Source: an uncultured Ectothiorhodospiraceae bacterium
Lineage (GTDB): Bacteria > Pseudomonadota > Gammaproteobacteria > JAABTG01
Reading direction: 5' to 3'
DNA length: 64,000 nucleotides
NCBI GenBank assembly: GCA_937867305.1
Contig: CALMKJ010000022.1
Coordinates: forward strand, 26,367 to 90,366
The position numbers and the translations under genes are program-made. The first letter of the stretch is position 1. The number at the start of each line of letters is the position of its first letter. The notes beneath the pieces are model-generated. The model was given only the letters and a program-made list of their open reading frames with translations. It ran no database searches and was not told the DNA's origin. This document shows, one piece after another, positions 51,160-61,961 of this stretch.

Positions 51160-52262
51160 TTCGATGCCCTCGGCGTCTTTGCGGACAGCCCTCGCCGGGC
51201 GAGCCAGCGGTCGATCTGCTCCCGCAGGAAGTCGGTGACCTCCTCTTCGACGCGGACCGCCCGCAGGAAGTCTCCGAAGTACTGGCAGGCCGTCGTGTCG
51301 GGCGGCGTGTCGGGGTAGTGCCCGTAGAGGATGATGCGGTTGGTCATGAACGCGAAGGTCTCGTCCAGGTTGCAGCGCCGCTGTTCCACGTCCCTCGCGA
51401 TCATCGTCGTGAGCCTCTCCACCACCCGGAACCGCGGAGGGCTCTGTTCGCCGAGCTTCCACAGCTCGGCGGCCTCGCCGCTCCCGTGGATGAACTGGAA
51501 GTACTGCCACAGCTTGGCCAGCATCTGGGCGGTGACCTCGTCTGCCTCGAGCTGCAGTTCGGCGAGGTGGTCGTAGGTCTCGTCGAACCCGGACTCCGGG
51601 GTGATCCCGTACTGGCGCAGGATGCGCACGATGTGGGCCGTGCACCGGTCCCAGGACGGCACCGTGTCGGGCTCCAGGTAATCCGGGTCGCGCTCCCGGA
51701 TCTCTTCCAGGTAGAGCCCCTGGATGAAATAGGCGAGTGCCTCGTTCACCTTGGTCTCGGAGTTGTAGGGCGCGAAGCGCCCCTCGAGGAACAGGTGGTG
51801 CGCGATGGCGTGCACCGCCTCGTGGACGACGAAGCTCGCGGCGGTGTACAGGCGCCCCCGGGCCTCCGGGGTGTCCCCGCCGGACCCCTCGAACAGGCTG
51901 GCGCTGACCGCGAGCTCTCCGCTCTCGAAGTACTCGGCGGCAGGCCCCCCGTCGCGGCGCACCTCGACCAGGCGCAGGTGGCTACCCGAGCTACCGACCC
52001 CGCGCGCGCGGAAGCGCTCGATCGCGCTGACGACGAGCGTGCCCACCTGGGTGCCCCGAAGGACGTCGTAGAGCGCGCTGACCCGCTCGGGCGGGAGAGG
52101 CGTCCGGGTCTCGTCCTCGCCGCGGGATGGCGAGAGGAAACGGCACTCCTCGAGCTCGATGGCGGCGTCGCCACTCGGCTCCACGTGCGCCGGGAGCGGG
52201 GTCGTCACCAGGAGGAGGACCAGGGGGAGCAGCCGGCGGAACAACCGCAAATCCATCAGCAT
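51156..52262 (-). CDS. Secreted zincin-like (HExxH) protein of unknown function
   Basis: 368 residues. The N-terminus looks like a signal peptide (RLLPLVLLLVTTPLPAHVEP). The motif HEAVH at 147-151, followed by NEALAYF (Glu174), fits the HExxH...E zinc site of gluzincin-type metallopeptidases. I do not recognise the family, and no other peptidase domain is evident. The C-terminal half is helical and ends basic (RGLSAKTPRASK). It is downstream of mutS by 84 bases on the same strand and coupled to the ankyrin gene. Activity is inferred from the motif only. Confidence 0.7.
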   Translation of the reverse strand: MLMDLRLFRRLLPLVLLLVTTPLPAHVEPSGDAAIELEECRFLSPSRGEDETRTPLPPERVSALYDVLRGTQVGTLVVSAIERFRARGVGSSGSHLRLVEVRRDGGPAAEYFESGELAVSASLFEGSGGDTPEARGRLYTAASFVVHEAVHAIAHHLFLEGRFAPYNSETKVNEALAYFIQGLYLEEIRERDPDYLEPDTVPSWDRCTAHIVRILRQYGITPESGFDETYDHLAELQLEADEVTAQMLAKLWQYFQFIHGSGEAAELWKLGEQSPPRFRVVERLTTMIARDVEQRRCNLDETFAFMTNRIILYGHYPDTPPDTTACQYFGDFLRAVRVEEEVTDFLREQIDRWLARRGLSAKTPRASK

Positions 52263-52346
52263 CTTGCGTGTGAGCCTCCCAAGACTTCCTGTACCGGTCC
52301 GCCGGGAACCCCTGGAGACAGCCCCTCAAGGATTCCTGTGGAAACT

Positions 52347-54929
52347 TTAGCGCATCTTGGCCCCGGCGAGCTCCCGCAGGCGGTAGAGCGTGTCCAGGGC
52401 CTGGCGCGGGGTCAGGCGGTCGGGGTCCACCCGGCGCAGGGCGTCCAGGGCCGGCGCGGGGTCCGCGGTGGCGAAGAGGTCGAGCTGGCGCCGGGGGGCG
52501 CCGGCGTCGCGGGGGCGGGCTTCCAGCTCCGCCAGGCGAGCCCGCGCCCTGGCGACCACTTGGGCCGGGACCCCGGCCAGCGCCGCCACCTGTAAACCAT
52601 AGCTCTGACTGGCCGGTCCTTCCTTGACCGCGTGCAGGAAGACGATCCGCTCGCCGTGCTCGACCGCGTCCAGGTGCACGTTCGCCACCCCCTCGAGGGT
52701 GTCGGCGAGCACCGTCAGCTCGAAAAAGTGGGTGGCGAACAGGGTGTAGGCGCCGATCTCCCGCGCCAGGTGCTCGGCGCTCGCCCAGGCGAGCGCCAGG
52801 CCGTCGAAGGTGCTGGTCCCGCGGCCCACCTCGTCCACGAGGACCAGGCTCTCCCGGGTCGCGTTGTGAAGGATGTTGGCCACCTCGGTCATCTCCACCA
52901 TGAAGGTGGAGCGACCTCCGGCCAGGTCGTCCGCCGCCCCGATGCGGGTGAAGATGCGGTCCACGGGCCCGATGACGGCGCGCTCGGCGGGCACGAAACT
53001 GCCGGTGTGGGCCAGTAGCACGATGAGCGCCGCCTGGCGCATGTAGGTCGACTTCCCGCCCATGTTGGGGCCGGTGACCACGAGCATCCGGCGTCCCGTC
53101 CCCAGTTCCAGGTCGTTGGGCACGAACGGGCCGTCGAGGCAACGCTCCACCACGGGGTGGCGGCCCCGCGTCACCTGGATCCCCGACTCCTCGGTCAGCT
53201 CCGGCCGGGTGAGCTCCAGCGCGTCGGCCCGCTCCGCGAGGTTGGCGAGGACGTCGGCCTCCGCGACCGCCTCGGCACAGGCCTGCAGGTCCGCGAGATG
53301 CCCTGCCGCCCCCTCCAGGAGGTCCGCGTACAGGGCGCGCTCGCGCGCGAGCGCCCGCTCCCGCGCGCTGAGCACCCGGTCCTCGAAGGCCTTCAGCTCG
53401 GAGGTGACGTAGCGCTCCACGCCCTTCAGCGTCTGCCGGCGGACGTAGTCGGCCGGGGCGTTCGCCGCCTGGGCGCGGCTCAGCTCGATGTAGAAGCCGG
53501 AGACGCGGTTATAGCCCACCCGCAGGCCGGCGATCGCGCTCCGGGCGCGCTCCCGGGCCTCGAAGTCGGCGAGGGCCTGTCCCGTGTCCCGGTCCAGGGC
53601 GCGCAGCTCGTCGAGCTCCGGGTCGTAACCGTCGGCGATCACGCCCCCGTCCCGCACCGTGGGCGGGGGTGACTCGACCAGGGCCTGCTCCAGTCGCTCG
53701 CGCAGCTCCGGGAACGGGCGCACCGCCTCGGCCAGGGCGGCGAGCCGCGGGTCCCCGGCGCCGCCGAGGACGTCCTGGACCTCAGGCACCACCGCGAGGG
53801 CCAGCCTGAGCTGGACCAGGTCGCGGGGGCGGGCGGACCGCAGGGCCACGCGGGCGAGCACCCGCTCCAGGTCGCCCACCGCACGCAACGCGGCGTCCAG
53901 GGTCTCCCAGAGCCGGTCTCCCAACAGGGTCTCGATCGCCTGCTGGCGCTCCCGCAGCGCGGTCCGGTCGCGCAGGGGGCGGGCCAGCCAGCGCCGGAGC
54001 AGGCGGGCGCCCATGGGGGTGCGCGTCGCGTCCATCACCTGCACCAGGGTGTTCTCCCGGCCCCCGGCGAGGTTGACCTCGACCTCGAGATTGCGCCGGG
54101 CGACGGGGTCCACGTAGAGGCTGTCCTCCCGGCGCTCGACCCGCAGGCCCCGGACGTGGGGCAGGGCGGAGCGCTGGGTTTCGCGCGCGTAGACGAGCAG
54201 GCTGCCGGCGGCCCCGATGGCCGCGGCGAGGCCCGCGCACCCGAAGCCGGCGAGGTCGCGGGTCCCGAAGTGCTCGGAGAGCAGCCGCGTGGCCGCCTCG
54301 GGGTCGAAGTGCCAGGGTGGGCGCCGGCGCAGGGCGGCACCCGGGGCGCCGCCCGGCAACGGCCCGGTCTCCGGGACGAGCAGCTCGGCAGGCTGCAGCC
54401 GGGCGAGTTCGGCCGCCAGTCCCTGCGAGCCGTCCCCCTCCGAGCCGTCGCCCTCCGTGACGGTGAATCGCCCGCTGGTGAGGTCGAGTGCGGCGACGCC
54501 CCACCGCTCCCCCAGCACGTGGGCCGCGACCAGCAGATTGTCGCGTCGCTCCTCGAGCAGGGCCTCCTCGGTGACGGTGCCGGGGGTGACCACACGGGTC
54601 ACCCTCCGCTCCATCGGGCCGCGCCCGGGGGCCTCCCCGAACTGCTCGCAGATCGCCACCGACTCGCCTTGGCGCAGCAGCCGTGCCAGATAGCCATCGA
54701 CCGCGTGGGCAGGCACCCCGGCCATGGGGATGGGCTCGCCCGCGGTCTGCCCCCGGCGGGTGAGCGCGATGTCGAGCAGCGCCGCGGCGCGCCGGGCGTC
54801 GTCGAAGAACAGCTCGTAGAAATCCCCCATGCGGTAGAAGAGCAGGCAGTCGGGGTGCTCGGCCTTCAGCCGGAGGTACTGCTGCATCACGGGGGTGTGG
54901 CGGGAGAGGTCCTCGGGGCTGCTCGGCAT
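52347..54929 (-). CDS. mutS: DNA mismatch repair protein MutS
   Basis: 860 residues. MutS finds mismatches and recruits MutL. The mismatch-reading Phe-X-Glu is in [15 protein letters not shown] near the N-terminus. Connector, lever and clamp regions follow, and the ABC-type ATPase has [39 protein letters not shown] and FATHFFEL. The C-terminus has the usual dimer/helix part. The ATG at 54929 matches the family; a huge in-frame extension to 57032 antisense to htpG was rejected. A short EGDGS duplication occurs in the connector region. Confidence 0.98.
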   Translation of the reverse strand: MPSSPEDLSRHTPVMQQYLRLKAEHPDCLLFYRMGDFYELFFDDARRAAALLDIALTRRGQTAGEPIPMAGVPAHAVDGYLARLLRQGESVAICEQFGEAPGRGPMERRVTRVVTPGTVTEEALLEERRDNLLVAAHVLGERWGVAALDLTSGRFTVTEGDGSEGDGSQGLAAELARLQPAELLVPETGPLPGGAPGAALRRRPPWHFDPEAATRLLSEHFGTRDLAGFGCAGLAAAIGAAGSLLVYARETQRSALPHVRGLRVERREDSLYVDPVARRNLEVEVNLAGGRENTLVQVMDATRTPMGARLLRRWLARPLRDRTALRERQQAIETLLGDRLWETLDAALRAVGDLERVLARVALRSARPRDLVQLRLALAVVPEVQDVLGGAGDPRLAALAEAVRPFPELRERLEQALVESPPPTVRDGGVIADGYDPELDELRALDRDTGQALADFEARERARSAIAGLRVGYNRVSGFYIELSRAQAANAPADYVRRQTLKGVERYVTSELKAFEDRVLSARERALARERALYADLLEGAAGHLADLQACAEAVAEADVLANLAERADALELTRPELTEESGIQVTRGRHPVVERCLDGPFVPNDLELGTGRRMLVVTGPNMGGKSTYMRQAALIVLLAHTGSFVPAERAVIGPVDRIFTRIGAADDLAGGRSTFMVEMTEVANILHNATRESLVLVDEVGRGTSTFDGLALAWASAEHLAREIGAYTLFATHFFELTVLADTLEGVANVHLDAVEHGERIVFLHAVKEGPASQSYGLQVAALAGVPAQVVARARARLAELEARPRDAGAPRRQLDLFATADPAPALDALRRVDPDRLTPRQALDTLYRLRELAGAKMR

Positions 54930-54964
54930 GGGAGAAGTGTACCGGAGGCGGACCGGCCGGGGGG

Positions 54965-54991
54965 TTGAAAACGGCGGGAGGCACCCCACCT
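54965..54991 (+). promoter_or_regulatory. Sigma-32 (heat-shock) type promoter of htpG
   Basis: TTGAAA (54965-54970), a 13-base spacer, CCCCACCT (54984-54991), close to the RpoH consensus CTTGAAA-N11-15-CCCCATNT. It lies 41 bases before the htpG ATG in the 102-base mutS/htpG divergent region. Heat-shock control of htpG is well known in Proteobacteria. Confidence 0.7.
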
Positions 54992-55031
54992 CTGGAGCAG
55001 CGCGTTGCACCCCCGGAGGACAGGCACACCC

Positions 55032-56915
55032 ATGACCGTCGAAGCCCACAAGGAAACCCTCGGGTTCCAGACCGAGGTCCGCCAGCTGCTGGACCTGGTG
55101 ATCCACTCCCTCTACAGCAACAAGGAGGTGTTCCTCCGGGAGCTCGTCTCGAACGCCTCCGACGCGGCGGACAAGCTGCGTTTCGAGGCGCTCACCGACG
55201 ACGCCCTGTACGAGGGCCAGGGCGAGCTGACGATCAGCGTGTCCTGCGACAAGGGCGCCCGGACCGTCACGGTGCGCGACAACGGCATCGGGATGAGCCG
55301 GCAGGAGGTGGTGGACCACATCGGGACCATCGCCCGCTCCGGCACGCGGGCCTTCTTCCAGAGCCTGACCGGAGACCAGGCCAAGGACAGCCAGCTGATC
55401 GGCCAGTTCGGGGTCGGCTTCTACTCCGCCTTCATCGTGGCCGACCGGGTCACCCTGACGACCCGCCGGGCCGGGCTCGGGCCGGAGCACGGGGTGCGCT
55501 GGGAGTCGACGGGCGGAGGCGACTACACGCTGGAGACCCTGGAGCGCCCGGAGCGGGGCACCGAGGTGGTGCTGCACCTGAGGCCGGACGAGGACGAGTT
55601 CCTCGACGGCTGGCGCCTGCGCGCCATCCTGCGCAAGTTCTCCGACCACATCGCCCTGCCCATCCGGATGCCGAAGGAGGGCAACCCCCAGGAGTGGGAG
55701 GTGGTGAACCAGGGCACCGCCCTCTGGGCGAGGCCCAAGGCCGAGGTGAGCGAGGAGCAATACCGGGAGTTCTACCGTCACGTCAGCCACGACTTCGGCG
55801 AGCCGCTCGCGTGGACCCACAACCGGGTCGAGGGCGCCCTCGAGTACACCTCGCTTCTCTACCTGCCCACACGCGCGCCCCTCGACATCTGGGACCGCCG
55901 CGAGCGCCACGGCGTGAAGCTCTACGTGCGCCGGGTGTTCATCATGGACGACGCCGAGCAGTTGATGCCGCCCTACCTGCGGTTCGTGCGCGGGGTCATC
56001 GACGCCCAGGACCTGCCCCTGAACATCTCCCGGGAGATCCTCCAGCAGAACCGGCAGGTCGAGTCGATCCGCTCCGGCTCCGTGAGGAAGGTCCTCGGCC
56101 TGCTCGAGCACCTGGCGAAGGAAGAGCCCGAGAAGTACGCGACCTTCTGGAAGGAGTTCGGGCGCGTGTTCAAGGAGGGCGTGGTCGACGACCCGGCCAA
56201 CCGCGAGCGCATCGCCGGGCTCCTGCGCTTCGCGTCGACCCGGGGCGAGGGCGAGAAGCCCTCGGTCTCCCTCGGCGACTACGTCGCCCGCATGAAGGAA
56301 GGGCAGGACGCCATCTACTACATCACGGCCGACTCCTATTCCGCGGCCCGCCACAGTCCGCACCTGGAGGTCTTCGAGCAGGAGGGGGTCGAGGTCCTGC
56401 TCCTCACCGACGGGATCGACGAGTGGGTGGTGAGCAACCTGACCGAGCTCGAGGGCAAGCCCCTGCGCTCGGTGGCGAAGGGGCAGCTCGACCTGGGCAA
56501 GCTCCGGGACGAGACGGCCCGGCAGGCGGCCGAGGCGGCGGCGGACGCGCTGAAGCCCCTTGCCGAGCGGGTCACGGCCGTGCTCGGCGACCGGGTGCAG
56601 GAGGTCCGGGTGAGCCAGCGGCTGTTGACCTCCCCGGCGTGCCTGGTGGCGGGGGAGCACGACTTCGGGCGTCACCTGGAGCGACTCCTGCGGGCCTCGG
56701 GCCAGGAACTCCCGGCGGCGCGGCCCATTCTCGAGCTCAACCCCACCCACCCCCTGGTGAAGCGCCTGGAGCAGGAGACCGGCGACCGATTCGGCGAGTG
56801 GGTGGAGATCCTCTTCGACCAGGCCCTGCTCGCGGAGGGCAGCCAGTTGGAGAACCCCTCGGCCTTCGTCGGCCGCCTGAACCGCATGCTCCTGGAGCTG
56901 AGCGGAGGTGTCTGA
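55032..56915 (+). CDS. htpG: Chaperone HtpG (bacterial Hsp90)
   Basis: 627 residues. Three Hsp90 domains are present. The GHKL ATPase domain has [41 protein letters not shown] and [15 protein letters not shown]. The middle domain has [21 protein letters not shown] and [11 protein letters not shown]. The C-terminal dimer domain is near [13 protein letters not shown]. The ATG at 55032 gives [20 protein letters not shown], the family N-terminus. The last 8 bases overlap rimO. Confidence 0.98.
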   Translation: MTVEAHKETLGFQTEVRQLLDLVIHSLYSNKEVFLRELVSNASDAADKLRFEALTDDALYEGQGELTISVSCDKGARTVTVRDNGIGMSRQEVVDHIGTIARSGTRAFFQSLTGDQAKDSQLIGQFGVGFYSAFIVADRVTLTTRRAGLGPEHGVRWESTGGGDYTLETLERPERGTEVVLHLRPDEDEFLDGWRLRAILRKFSDHIALPIRMPKEGNPQEWEVVNQGTALWARPKAEVSEEQYREFYRHVSHDFGEPLAWTHNRVEGALEYTSLLYLPTRAPLDIWDRRERHGVKLYVRRVFIMDDAEQLMPPYLRFVRGVIDAQDLPLNISREILQQNRQVESIRSGSVRKVLGLLEHLAKEEPEKYATFWKEFGRVFKEGVVDDPANRERIAGLLRFASTRGEGEKPSVSLGDYVARMKEGQDAIYYITADSYSAARHSPHLEVFEQEGVEVLLLTDGIDEWVVSNLTELEGKPLRSVAKGQLDLGKLRDETARQAAEAAADALKPLAERVTAVLGDRVQEVRVSQRLLTSPACLVAGEHDFGRHLERLLRASGQELPAARPILELNPTHPLVKRLEQETGDRFGEWVEILFDQALLAEGSQLENPSAFVGRLNRMLLELSGGV

Positions 56916-58320
56916 CGGCGGTGTGCGCCGCAGGGCGGGGGGGGCGGCGAGCCCCCCCGGGGCCGCGCCCCGCGTCGGCTTCGTCAGCCTCGGCTGTCCC
57001 AAGGCCACGCGCGATTCGGAGCTGATCCTCACCCGCCTGCGGGCCGAGGGCTACCGCATCGTGCCGAGCTACGGGGAGGCGGACCTGGTGGTGGTGAACA
57101 CCTGCGGTTTCATCGACCCCGCGGTGGAGGAGTCGCTCGAGGCCATCGGCGAGGCGCTCGCGGCGAACGGGCGCGTCGTGGTGACGGGCTGCCTCGGTGC
57201 CCGCAGCGAGGTCGTCCTCCGGGCGCACCCGGAGGTGCTGGCCGTCACCGGGCCCAACGCCCTCGAGGAGGTGATCGCGGCGGTGCACGCCCACCTCCCG
57301 CCCGCGCACGTTCCCTTCGAGCATCTGGTCCCGCCCCAGGGGGTGCGACTGACCCCCCCTCATTACGCTTACCTGAAGATCTCGGAGGGCTGCAGCCACC
57401 GCTGCACCTTCTGCATCATCCCGTCGCTGCGCGGCGACCTGCAGAGCCGCCCTTTCCCGGAGGTGATGCGCGAGGCCGAGACGCTGGTCGCGGCGGGGGT
57501 GAAAGAGCTGCTGGTCATCGCCCAGGATACCGGCGCCTACGGGGCGGACGTGCGGCATCGGCGGGAGACGTGGGGCGGAAAGGCGGTGCGCACGCGCATC
57601 CGGGACCTCGCCGAGGCCCTGGGGGGGCTGGGTGCGTGGGTGCGGCTGCACTACGTCTATCCCCACCCCCACGTGGACGAGCTCGTCACGCTGATGGCCG
57701 CGGGCCGGGTCCTGCCCTACCTCGACGTGCCCCTCCAGCACGCAAACCGCCGGGTCCTCCGGGCGATGCGCCGGCCCGCGAACACCGAGAACGCCCTGGC
57801 CCGGATCCAGGCCTGGCGCGCGGAGTGTCCGGAGCTGACCGTGCGCAGCACGTTCGTCGTGGGCTTTCCCGGAGAGACGGAGGCGGAGTTCGAGGAGCTC
57901 CTCGCGTTCCTGCGCGCGGCCGAGCTCGATCGCGTCGGCTGTTTCGCCTACTCACCGGTGGAGGGTGCGGTGGCCAACGCCCTGCCGGGCGCCGTGCCGG
58001 AGCCGGTGCGCGAAGAGCGCCGCCGTCGCCTGATGGAACTGCAGGCCGGGATCAGCGCGGAGCGCCTGGCGCGCCGGGTGGGCCAGACCCTCACCGTCCT
58101 GGTTGACCAGGTGGACGGGAAGGGGGCCGTCGCCCGCAGTGCCGCCGACGCACCGGAGGTCGACGGTCAGGTCTATGTCCCGGCGGCGGACGGCATGCGC
58201 CCCGGGGAGTTCCACTCCGTGCGGGTCGTCGCGGCCGGCGAGCACGACCTCTGGGCCGAGCCCGCCGTGTCCGATGCGCGGGGGTCGGGAGGTGACGGGG
58301 AAGGGGCCCGGGGAGCCTGA
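56908..58320 (+). CDS. rimO: Ribosomal protein S12 methylthiotransferase RimO
   Basis: 470 residues. RimO adds a methylthio group to Asp88 of S12. The N-terminal MTTase domain ([31 protein letters not shown]) carries one Fe-S cluster. The radical-SAM motif SHRCTFC has Cys162, Cys166 and Cys169; the C-terminal TRAM domain starts near [16 protein letters not shown] 56908 overlaps the htpG end; GTG 56923 is an alternative. The first ~20 residues are Gly/Arg/Ala-rich and may be spurious. Confidence 0.96.
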   Translation: MSDGGVRRRAGGAASPPGAAPRVGFVSLGCPKATRDSELILTRLRAEGYRIVPSYGEADLVVVNTCGFIDPAVEESLEAIGEALAANGRVVVTGCLGARSEVVLRAHPEVLAVTGPNALEEVIAAVHAHLPPAHVPFEHLVPPQGVRLTPPHYAYLKISEGCSHRCTFCIIPSLRGDLQSRPFPEVMREAETLVAAGVKELLVIAQDTGAYGADVRHRRETWGGKAVRTRIRDLAEALGGLGAWVRLHYVYPHPHVDELVTLMAAGRVLPYLDVPLQHANRRVLRAMRRPANTENALARIQAWRAECPELTVRSTFVVGFPGETEAEFEELLAFLRAAELDRVGCFAYSPVEGAVANALPGAVPEPVREERRRRLMELQAGISAERLARRVGQTLTVLVDQVDGKGAVARSAADAPEVDGQVYVPAADGMRPGEFHSVRVVAAGEHDLWAEPAVSDARGSGGDGEGARGA

Positions 58321-58403
58321 GCCCGGCTGGATCTTGATAGACTGCAACTCCCTGCCGCCGTCCCCCTGGCGAGGACCTCGCCCATGCCCGGACACCGCCG
58401 CCC

Positions 58404-59327
58404 GTGAACGCCGACGCCGAAGAACGGAACGAACTGATCGGGGAGCTGGTGACCCCCCGCGACTTCGTGCGCTGGGGTGCGAGCCGCTTCAACGAGGCCG
58501 GGCTGTTCTTCGGCCACGGCACGGACAACGCCGTGGACGAGGCGAACGTGCTGGTCCTGCACGCCCTGCACCTGCAGCCCGGGGTCCCGGACGAGCTGAT
58601 GCGGGCCCGTCTCACGCGCGCCGAGCGGGCGCAGGTGCTGGACCTGCTGCGCCGGAGGGTCGCGGAGCGTGTTCCCGCGCCCTACCTCACCCACGAGGCC
58701 TGGTTCGCGGGGCTCGACTTCTACGTCGACGAGCGCGTCCTGGTGCCACGCTCGCTCATCGGCGAGGTCATCGAGCAGGGCTTTTCGCCCTGGCTCGACG
58801 GCGTGACGGTGGACCGTGTCCTCGACCTCGGCACGGGCAGCGGTTGCATCGCCGTGGCCTGTGCCCTGGCCTTCCCCGAGGCCGCGGTCGACGCGGTCGA
58901 CGTCTCGCCGGAGGCCCTCGAGGTCGCCCGGGTCAACGTGGAGCGCCACGGGGTGGAGGACCGGGTGCGTTTGTTGCGGTCCGACCTCTACGGGCAACTC
59001 CCGAAGGGGCGGTACTCCCTCATCGTCAGCAACCCGCCCTACGTCGACGCCGAGGAGCTCGCGCGCATGCCCCAGGAGTTCCGGCGCGAGCCGCTGGTGG
59101 GGCTCGCGGCCGGAGAGGACGGCCTCGACGTCGTGCGCCGCATCCTCGCGGGTGCGGCGAAGCGGCTCACGCGGGACGGTGTCCTGGTGGTCGAGGTCGG
59201 AGCGAGCCGCCCCGCCCTCGAGCGCGCCTTTCCCGACGTGCCCTTTACCTGGCTCGAGCTGCAGCGCGGGCCGGACGAGGTCTTCCTGCTGACGAGCGCT
59301 GAGCTGCGCAATGTGATGCCTGATTGA
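58404..59327 (+). CDS. prmB: Ribosomal protein L3 glutamine methyltransferase PrmB
   Basis: 307 residues. PrmB methylates a Gln of ribosomal protein L3. An N-terminal helical domain (DFVRWGASRFNEAGLFFGHGTDNA) is followed by a class I methyltransferase fold with the SAM motif DLGTGSGCIAVA and the catalytic NPPYVD. VPRSLIGEVIE is typical of PrmB as opposed to PrmC. The GTG at 58404 has only a weak ribosome site. It follows rimO by 83 bases, linking two ribosome-modifying enzymes. Confidence 0.95.
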   Translation: MNADAEERNELIGELVTPRDFVRWGASRFNEAGLFFGHGTDNAVDEANVLVLHALHLQPGVPDELMRARLTRAERAQVLDLLRRRVAERVPAPYLTHEAWFAGLDFYVDERVLVPRSLIGEVIEQGFSPWLDGVTVDRVLDLGTGSGCIAVACALAFPEAAVDAVDVSPEALEVARVNVERHGVEDRVRLLRSDLYGQLPKGRYSLIVSNPPYVDAEELARMPQEFRREPLVGLAAGEDGLDVVRRILAGAAKRLTRDGVLVVEVGASRPALERAFPDVPFTWLELQRGPDEVFLLTSAELRNVMPD

Positions 59328-59337
59328 CTCAGGTCAA
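59324..59337 (+). promoter_or_regulatory. FNR/Anr-type box upstream of hemN
   Basis: TTGAC-TCAG-GTCAA, a perfect 5-bp inverted repeat with a 4-base spacer, matching the FNR/Anr consensus TTGATN4ATCAA except at the inner T/A. It overlaps the prmB stop. Its centre is 43.5 bases before the hemN ATG. hemN is a known FNR/Anr target, so oxygen-limited induction is likely. Confidence 0.7.
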
Positions 59338-59373
59338 ACCCCCGTCCGAGCCCCCTCCACTAGCCTTCTGCCC

Positions 59374-60780
59374 ATGTCCGAGTCCCAGCCGATCCCTTCG
59401 GTCACTTTCGATCCGGACCTCATCCGGCGTTACGACCGTTCAGGCCCGCGGTACACCTCTTACCCCACCGCGGTCCAGTTCCACTCCGGGTTCAAGGAAG
59501 AGAACTACCGGGCCTGGGCGCAGCAGACCAACGAGGAGCCCATCCCGCGGCCCCTGTCGCTCTACTTCCACATCCCGTTCTGCGACTCGGTCTGCTACTA
59601 CTGCGGCTGCAACAAGATCGTCACCAAGAACCGCGCCCACGCGGTGCCGTACCTGGAGCGTCTGCACCGGGAGGTGGCGATGCAGGGCGCGCTCTTCGAC
59701 CGGGACCGCCCGGTGGACCAGCTCCACTGGGGCGGGGGCACCCCGACCTTCCTCAGCACGGCGCAGATGGAGGAGTTGATGGCGGTCACCCGCCAGCACT
59801 TCAGCCTGCGCGACGGTGATCAGGGGGAGTACTCCATCGAGATCGACCCGCGCGAGGCGGACGCGCGGACCATCGCGCTGCTCCGCCGGCTCGGTTTCAA
59901 CCGCATGAGCCTCGGGGTGCAGGACTTCGACCCGCGGGTGCAGAAGGCCGTCAACCGCATCCAGACCTACGAAGAGACGATGGCGGTCCTCAACGCGGCG
60001 CGGGACGAGGGCTTCCGTTCCATCAGCGTCGACCTGATCTACGGACTGCCCTTCCAGTCGGTGGGGAGCTTCAAGGGCACCCTCGACAGCATCATCGAGG
60101 CGAGCCCGGACCGCATCTCGGTGTTCAACTACGCCCACCTGCCGGAGCTGTTCAAGACCCAGCGCCAGATCAACGCGAGCGAGCTGCCGTCCCCCGCCGA
60201 GAAGCTCGACATCCTCGCCATGTGCATCGAGCGGCTGACCGCGGCCGGCTACGTCTTCATCGGCATGGACCACTTCGCCAAGCCGGACGACGAGCTGGCC
60301 GTGGCGCAACGCAGCCGCACCCTCTACCGGAATTTCCAGGGGTACTCGACGCACGCGAACTGCGACCTGGTGGGCCTCGGCATCACCGCGATCGGGATGG
60401 TGGGCGAGTCCTACAGCCAGAACGTCAAGACCACCGAAGACTACTACACCGCCCTCGACGCCGGGCACCTGCCGATCCTGCGCGGAGTCCAGCTCACCCC
60501 CGACGACCGCCTGCGCCGGCGGGTGATCACGGAGCTCATCTGCCATTACCGCCTGGACTTCGAGCAGATCGAGCGCGAGTACTCGGTGCGCTTCCAGGAG
60601 TACTTCGCGCCCGAGCTGCAGGACCTCAAGGGGATGGAGGCCGACGGGCTGCTGACGCTGGATGCCGAGGGGATCCGGGTCGGCCCGCGCGGCAAGCTCC
60701 TCATCCGGAACGTCTGCATGACCTTCGATCGCTACCTGCGGGAGAAGGCGACGGTCCAGCGGTTCTCCAAGGTCATCTGA
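59374..60780 (+). CDS. hemN: Oxygen-independent coproporphyrinogen III oxidase HemN
   Basis: 468 residues. This radical-SAM enzyme decarboxylates coproporphyrinogen III in haem (and, if present, bacteriochlorophyll) synthesis without oxygen. The N-terminal [19 protein letters not shown] is typical. The cluster motif has Cys70, Cys74, Cys77 and Cys79 ([10 protein letters not shown]). [29 protein letters not shown] and the C-terminal HemN domain ([10 protein letters not shown]) are present. The ATG has no Shine-Dalgarno, see the FNR box entry. It ends 4 bases before aroC. Confidence 0.97.
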   Translation: MSESQPIPSVTFDPDLIRRYDRSGPRYTSYPTAVQFHSGFKEENYRAWAQQTNEEPIPRPLSLYFHIPFCDSVCYYCGCNKIVTKNRAHAVPYLERLHREVAMQGALFDRDRPVDQLHWGGGTPTFLSTAQMEELMAVTRQHFSLRDGDQGEYSIEIDPREADARTIALLRRLGFNRMSLGVQDFDPRVQKAVNRIQTYEETMAVLNAARDEGFRSISVDLIYGLPFQSVGSFKGTLDSIIEASPDRISVFNYAHLPELFKTQRQINASELPSPAEKLDILAMCIERLTAAGYVFIGMDHFAKPDDELAVAQRSRTLYRNFQGYSTHANCDLVGLGITAIGMVGESYSQNVKTTEDYYTALDAGHLPILRGVQLTPDDRLRRRVITELICHYRLDFEQIEREYSVRFQEYFAPELQDLKGMEADGLLTLDAEGIRVGPRGKLLIRNVCMTFDRYLREKATVQRFSKVI

Positions 60781-60784
60781 CCCT

Positions 60785-61897
60785 TTGTCCGGGAACACCG
60801 TCGGCAGGCTTTTCACCGTCACTTCCTTCGGCGAGAGCCACGGCCCCGCGATCGGCGCCATCGTGGACGGCTGCCCGCCGGGGCTCGAGCTGGGCGAGGC
60901 GGACCTGCAGCGGGACCTGGACCGCCGGCGCCCGGGAAAGAGCCGGCACACGACCCAGCGCCGGGAGCCGGACGAGGTCCGGATCCTCTCCGGCGTCTTC
61001 GAGGGGCGGACCACGGGCACGCCCATCGGGCTGCTCATCGAGAACGTCGACCAGCGCTCCCGGGACTACGGGGATATCGCGGAGCTGTTCCGTCCCGGCC
61101 ACGCCGATTACACGTACCAGCAGAAGTACGGCCTGCGGGACCACCGGGGCGGCGGGCGGGCGTCCGCGCGGGAGACGGCCGCGCGGGTGGCGGCCGGGGC
61201 GATCGCGAAGAAGTATCTCCGGGAGCGGCTCGGCGTGAGCGTGCGCGGCTACGTCGCCCAGTTGGGTCCCATCCGCGCCGAGCGCCTCGACTGGGAGGCG
61301 GTGGAGGAGAACCCCTTCTTCTTTCCCGACGCGGGCAAGGTCGCGGAGCTGGAGGCCTACATGGACGCCCTGCGCAAGGCGGGCGACTCGGTGGGCGCCC
61401 GGGTGACGGTGGTGGCCACCGGAGTCCCGCCGGGCCTCGGAGAGCCCGTGTTCGACCGTCTGGACGCCGACCTGGCCCATGCGCTGATGGGCATCAACGC
61501 GGTGAAGGGGGTCGAGATCGGTGCGGGCTTCGCGAGCGTCGAGCAGAAGGGCTCCGAGCACCGCGACCCCATCACGCCCGGGGGCTTCCTGTCCAATCGC
61601 GCCGGAGGGATCCTCGGGGGGATCTCCTCGGGCCAGGACATCGTCGTCAGCATCGCCCTGAAGCCCACCTCGAGCATCCGGCTCCCGGAACGCACCGTGA
61701 ACCTGCGCGGGGAGCCCGCCGAGGTGGTGGTCCACGGCCGCCACGACCCCTGCGTCGGCATCCGCGCGACGCCGATCGCCGAGGCGATGGTGGCCATCGT
61801 CCTGATGGACCACTGGCTGCGGCACCGGGGCCAGAACGGGGACGTGCGCTCGCCGACGCCCGTCATCCCTGCCCGGGGCGAGGCGCCCGCCGGCTGA
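60785..61897 (+). CDS. aroC: Chorismate synthase
   Basis: 370 residues. It makes chorismate from EPSP with reduced FMN, the last shared step to aromatic amino acids. [88 protein letters not shown] and [17 protein letters not shown] are intact. The start is TTG at 60785, 4 bases after hemN; no better start is available upstream. Confidence 0.97.
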   Translation: MSGNTVGRLFTVTSFGESHGPAIGAIVDGCPPGLELGEADLQRDLDRRRPGKSRHTTQRREPDEVRILSGVFEGRTTGTPIGLLIENVDQRSRDYGDIAELFRPGHADYTYQQKYGLRDHRGGGRASARETAARVAAGAIAKKYLRERLGVSVRGYVAQLGPIRAERLDWEAVEENPFFFPDAGKVAELEAYMDALRKAGDSVGARVTVVATGVPPGLGEPVFDRLDADLAHALMGINAVKGVEIGAGFASVEQKGSEHRDPITPGGFLSNRAGGILGGISSGQDIVVSIALKPTSSIRLPERTVNLRGEPAEVVVHGRHDPCVGIRATPIAEAMVAIVLMDHWLRHRGQNGDVRSPTPVIPARGEAPAG

Positions 61898-61901
61898 CCG
61901 C

Positions 61902-61961
61902 GCTTCGCCCCGGTCTGCTTCGCCTCGGCCTGCTTCGCCCCTGCGCGCTTGCCCTCAGCCC
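61902..61961 (+). repeat. Four imperfect 15-nt tandem repeats after aroC
   Basis: Units GCTTCGCCCCGGTCT, GCTTCGCCTCGGCCT, GCTTCGCCCCTGCGC and a fourth degenerate GCTTGCCCTCAGCCC copy run directly after the aroC stop. They fill the gap to, and overlap the last bases of, the convergent coiled-coil gene. They are in multiples of three and could be an eroded coding tail. Confidence 0.6.

Noticed and set aside
54930..57032. N-terminal extension of mutS antisense to htpG
   Set aside because: HtpG is complete on the forward strand, and MutS has a normal ATG start at 54929.
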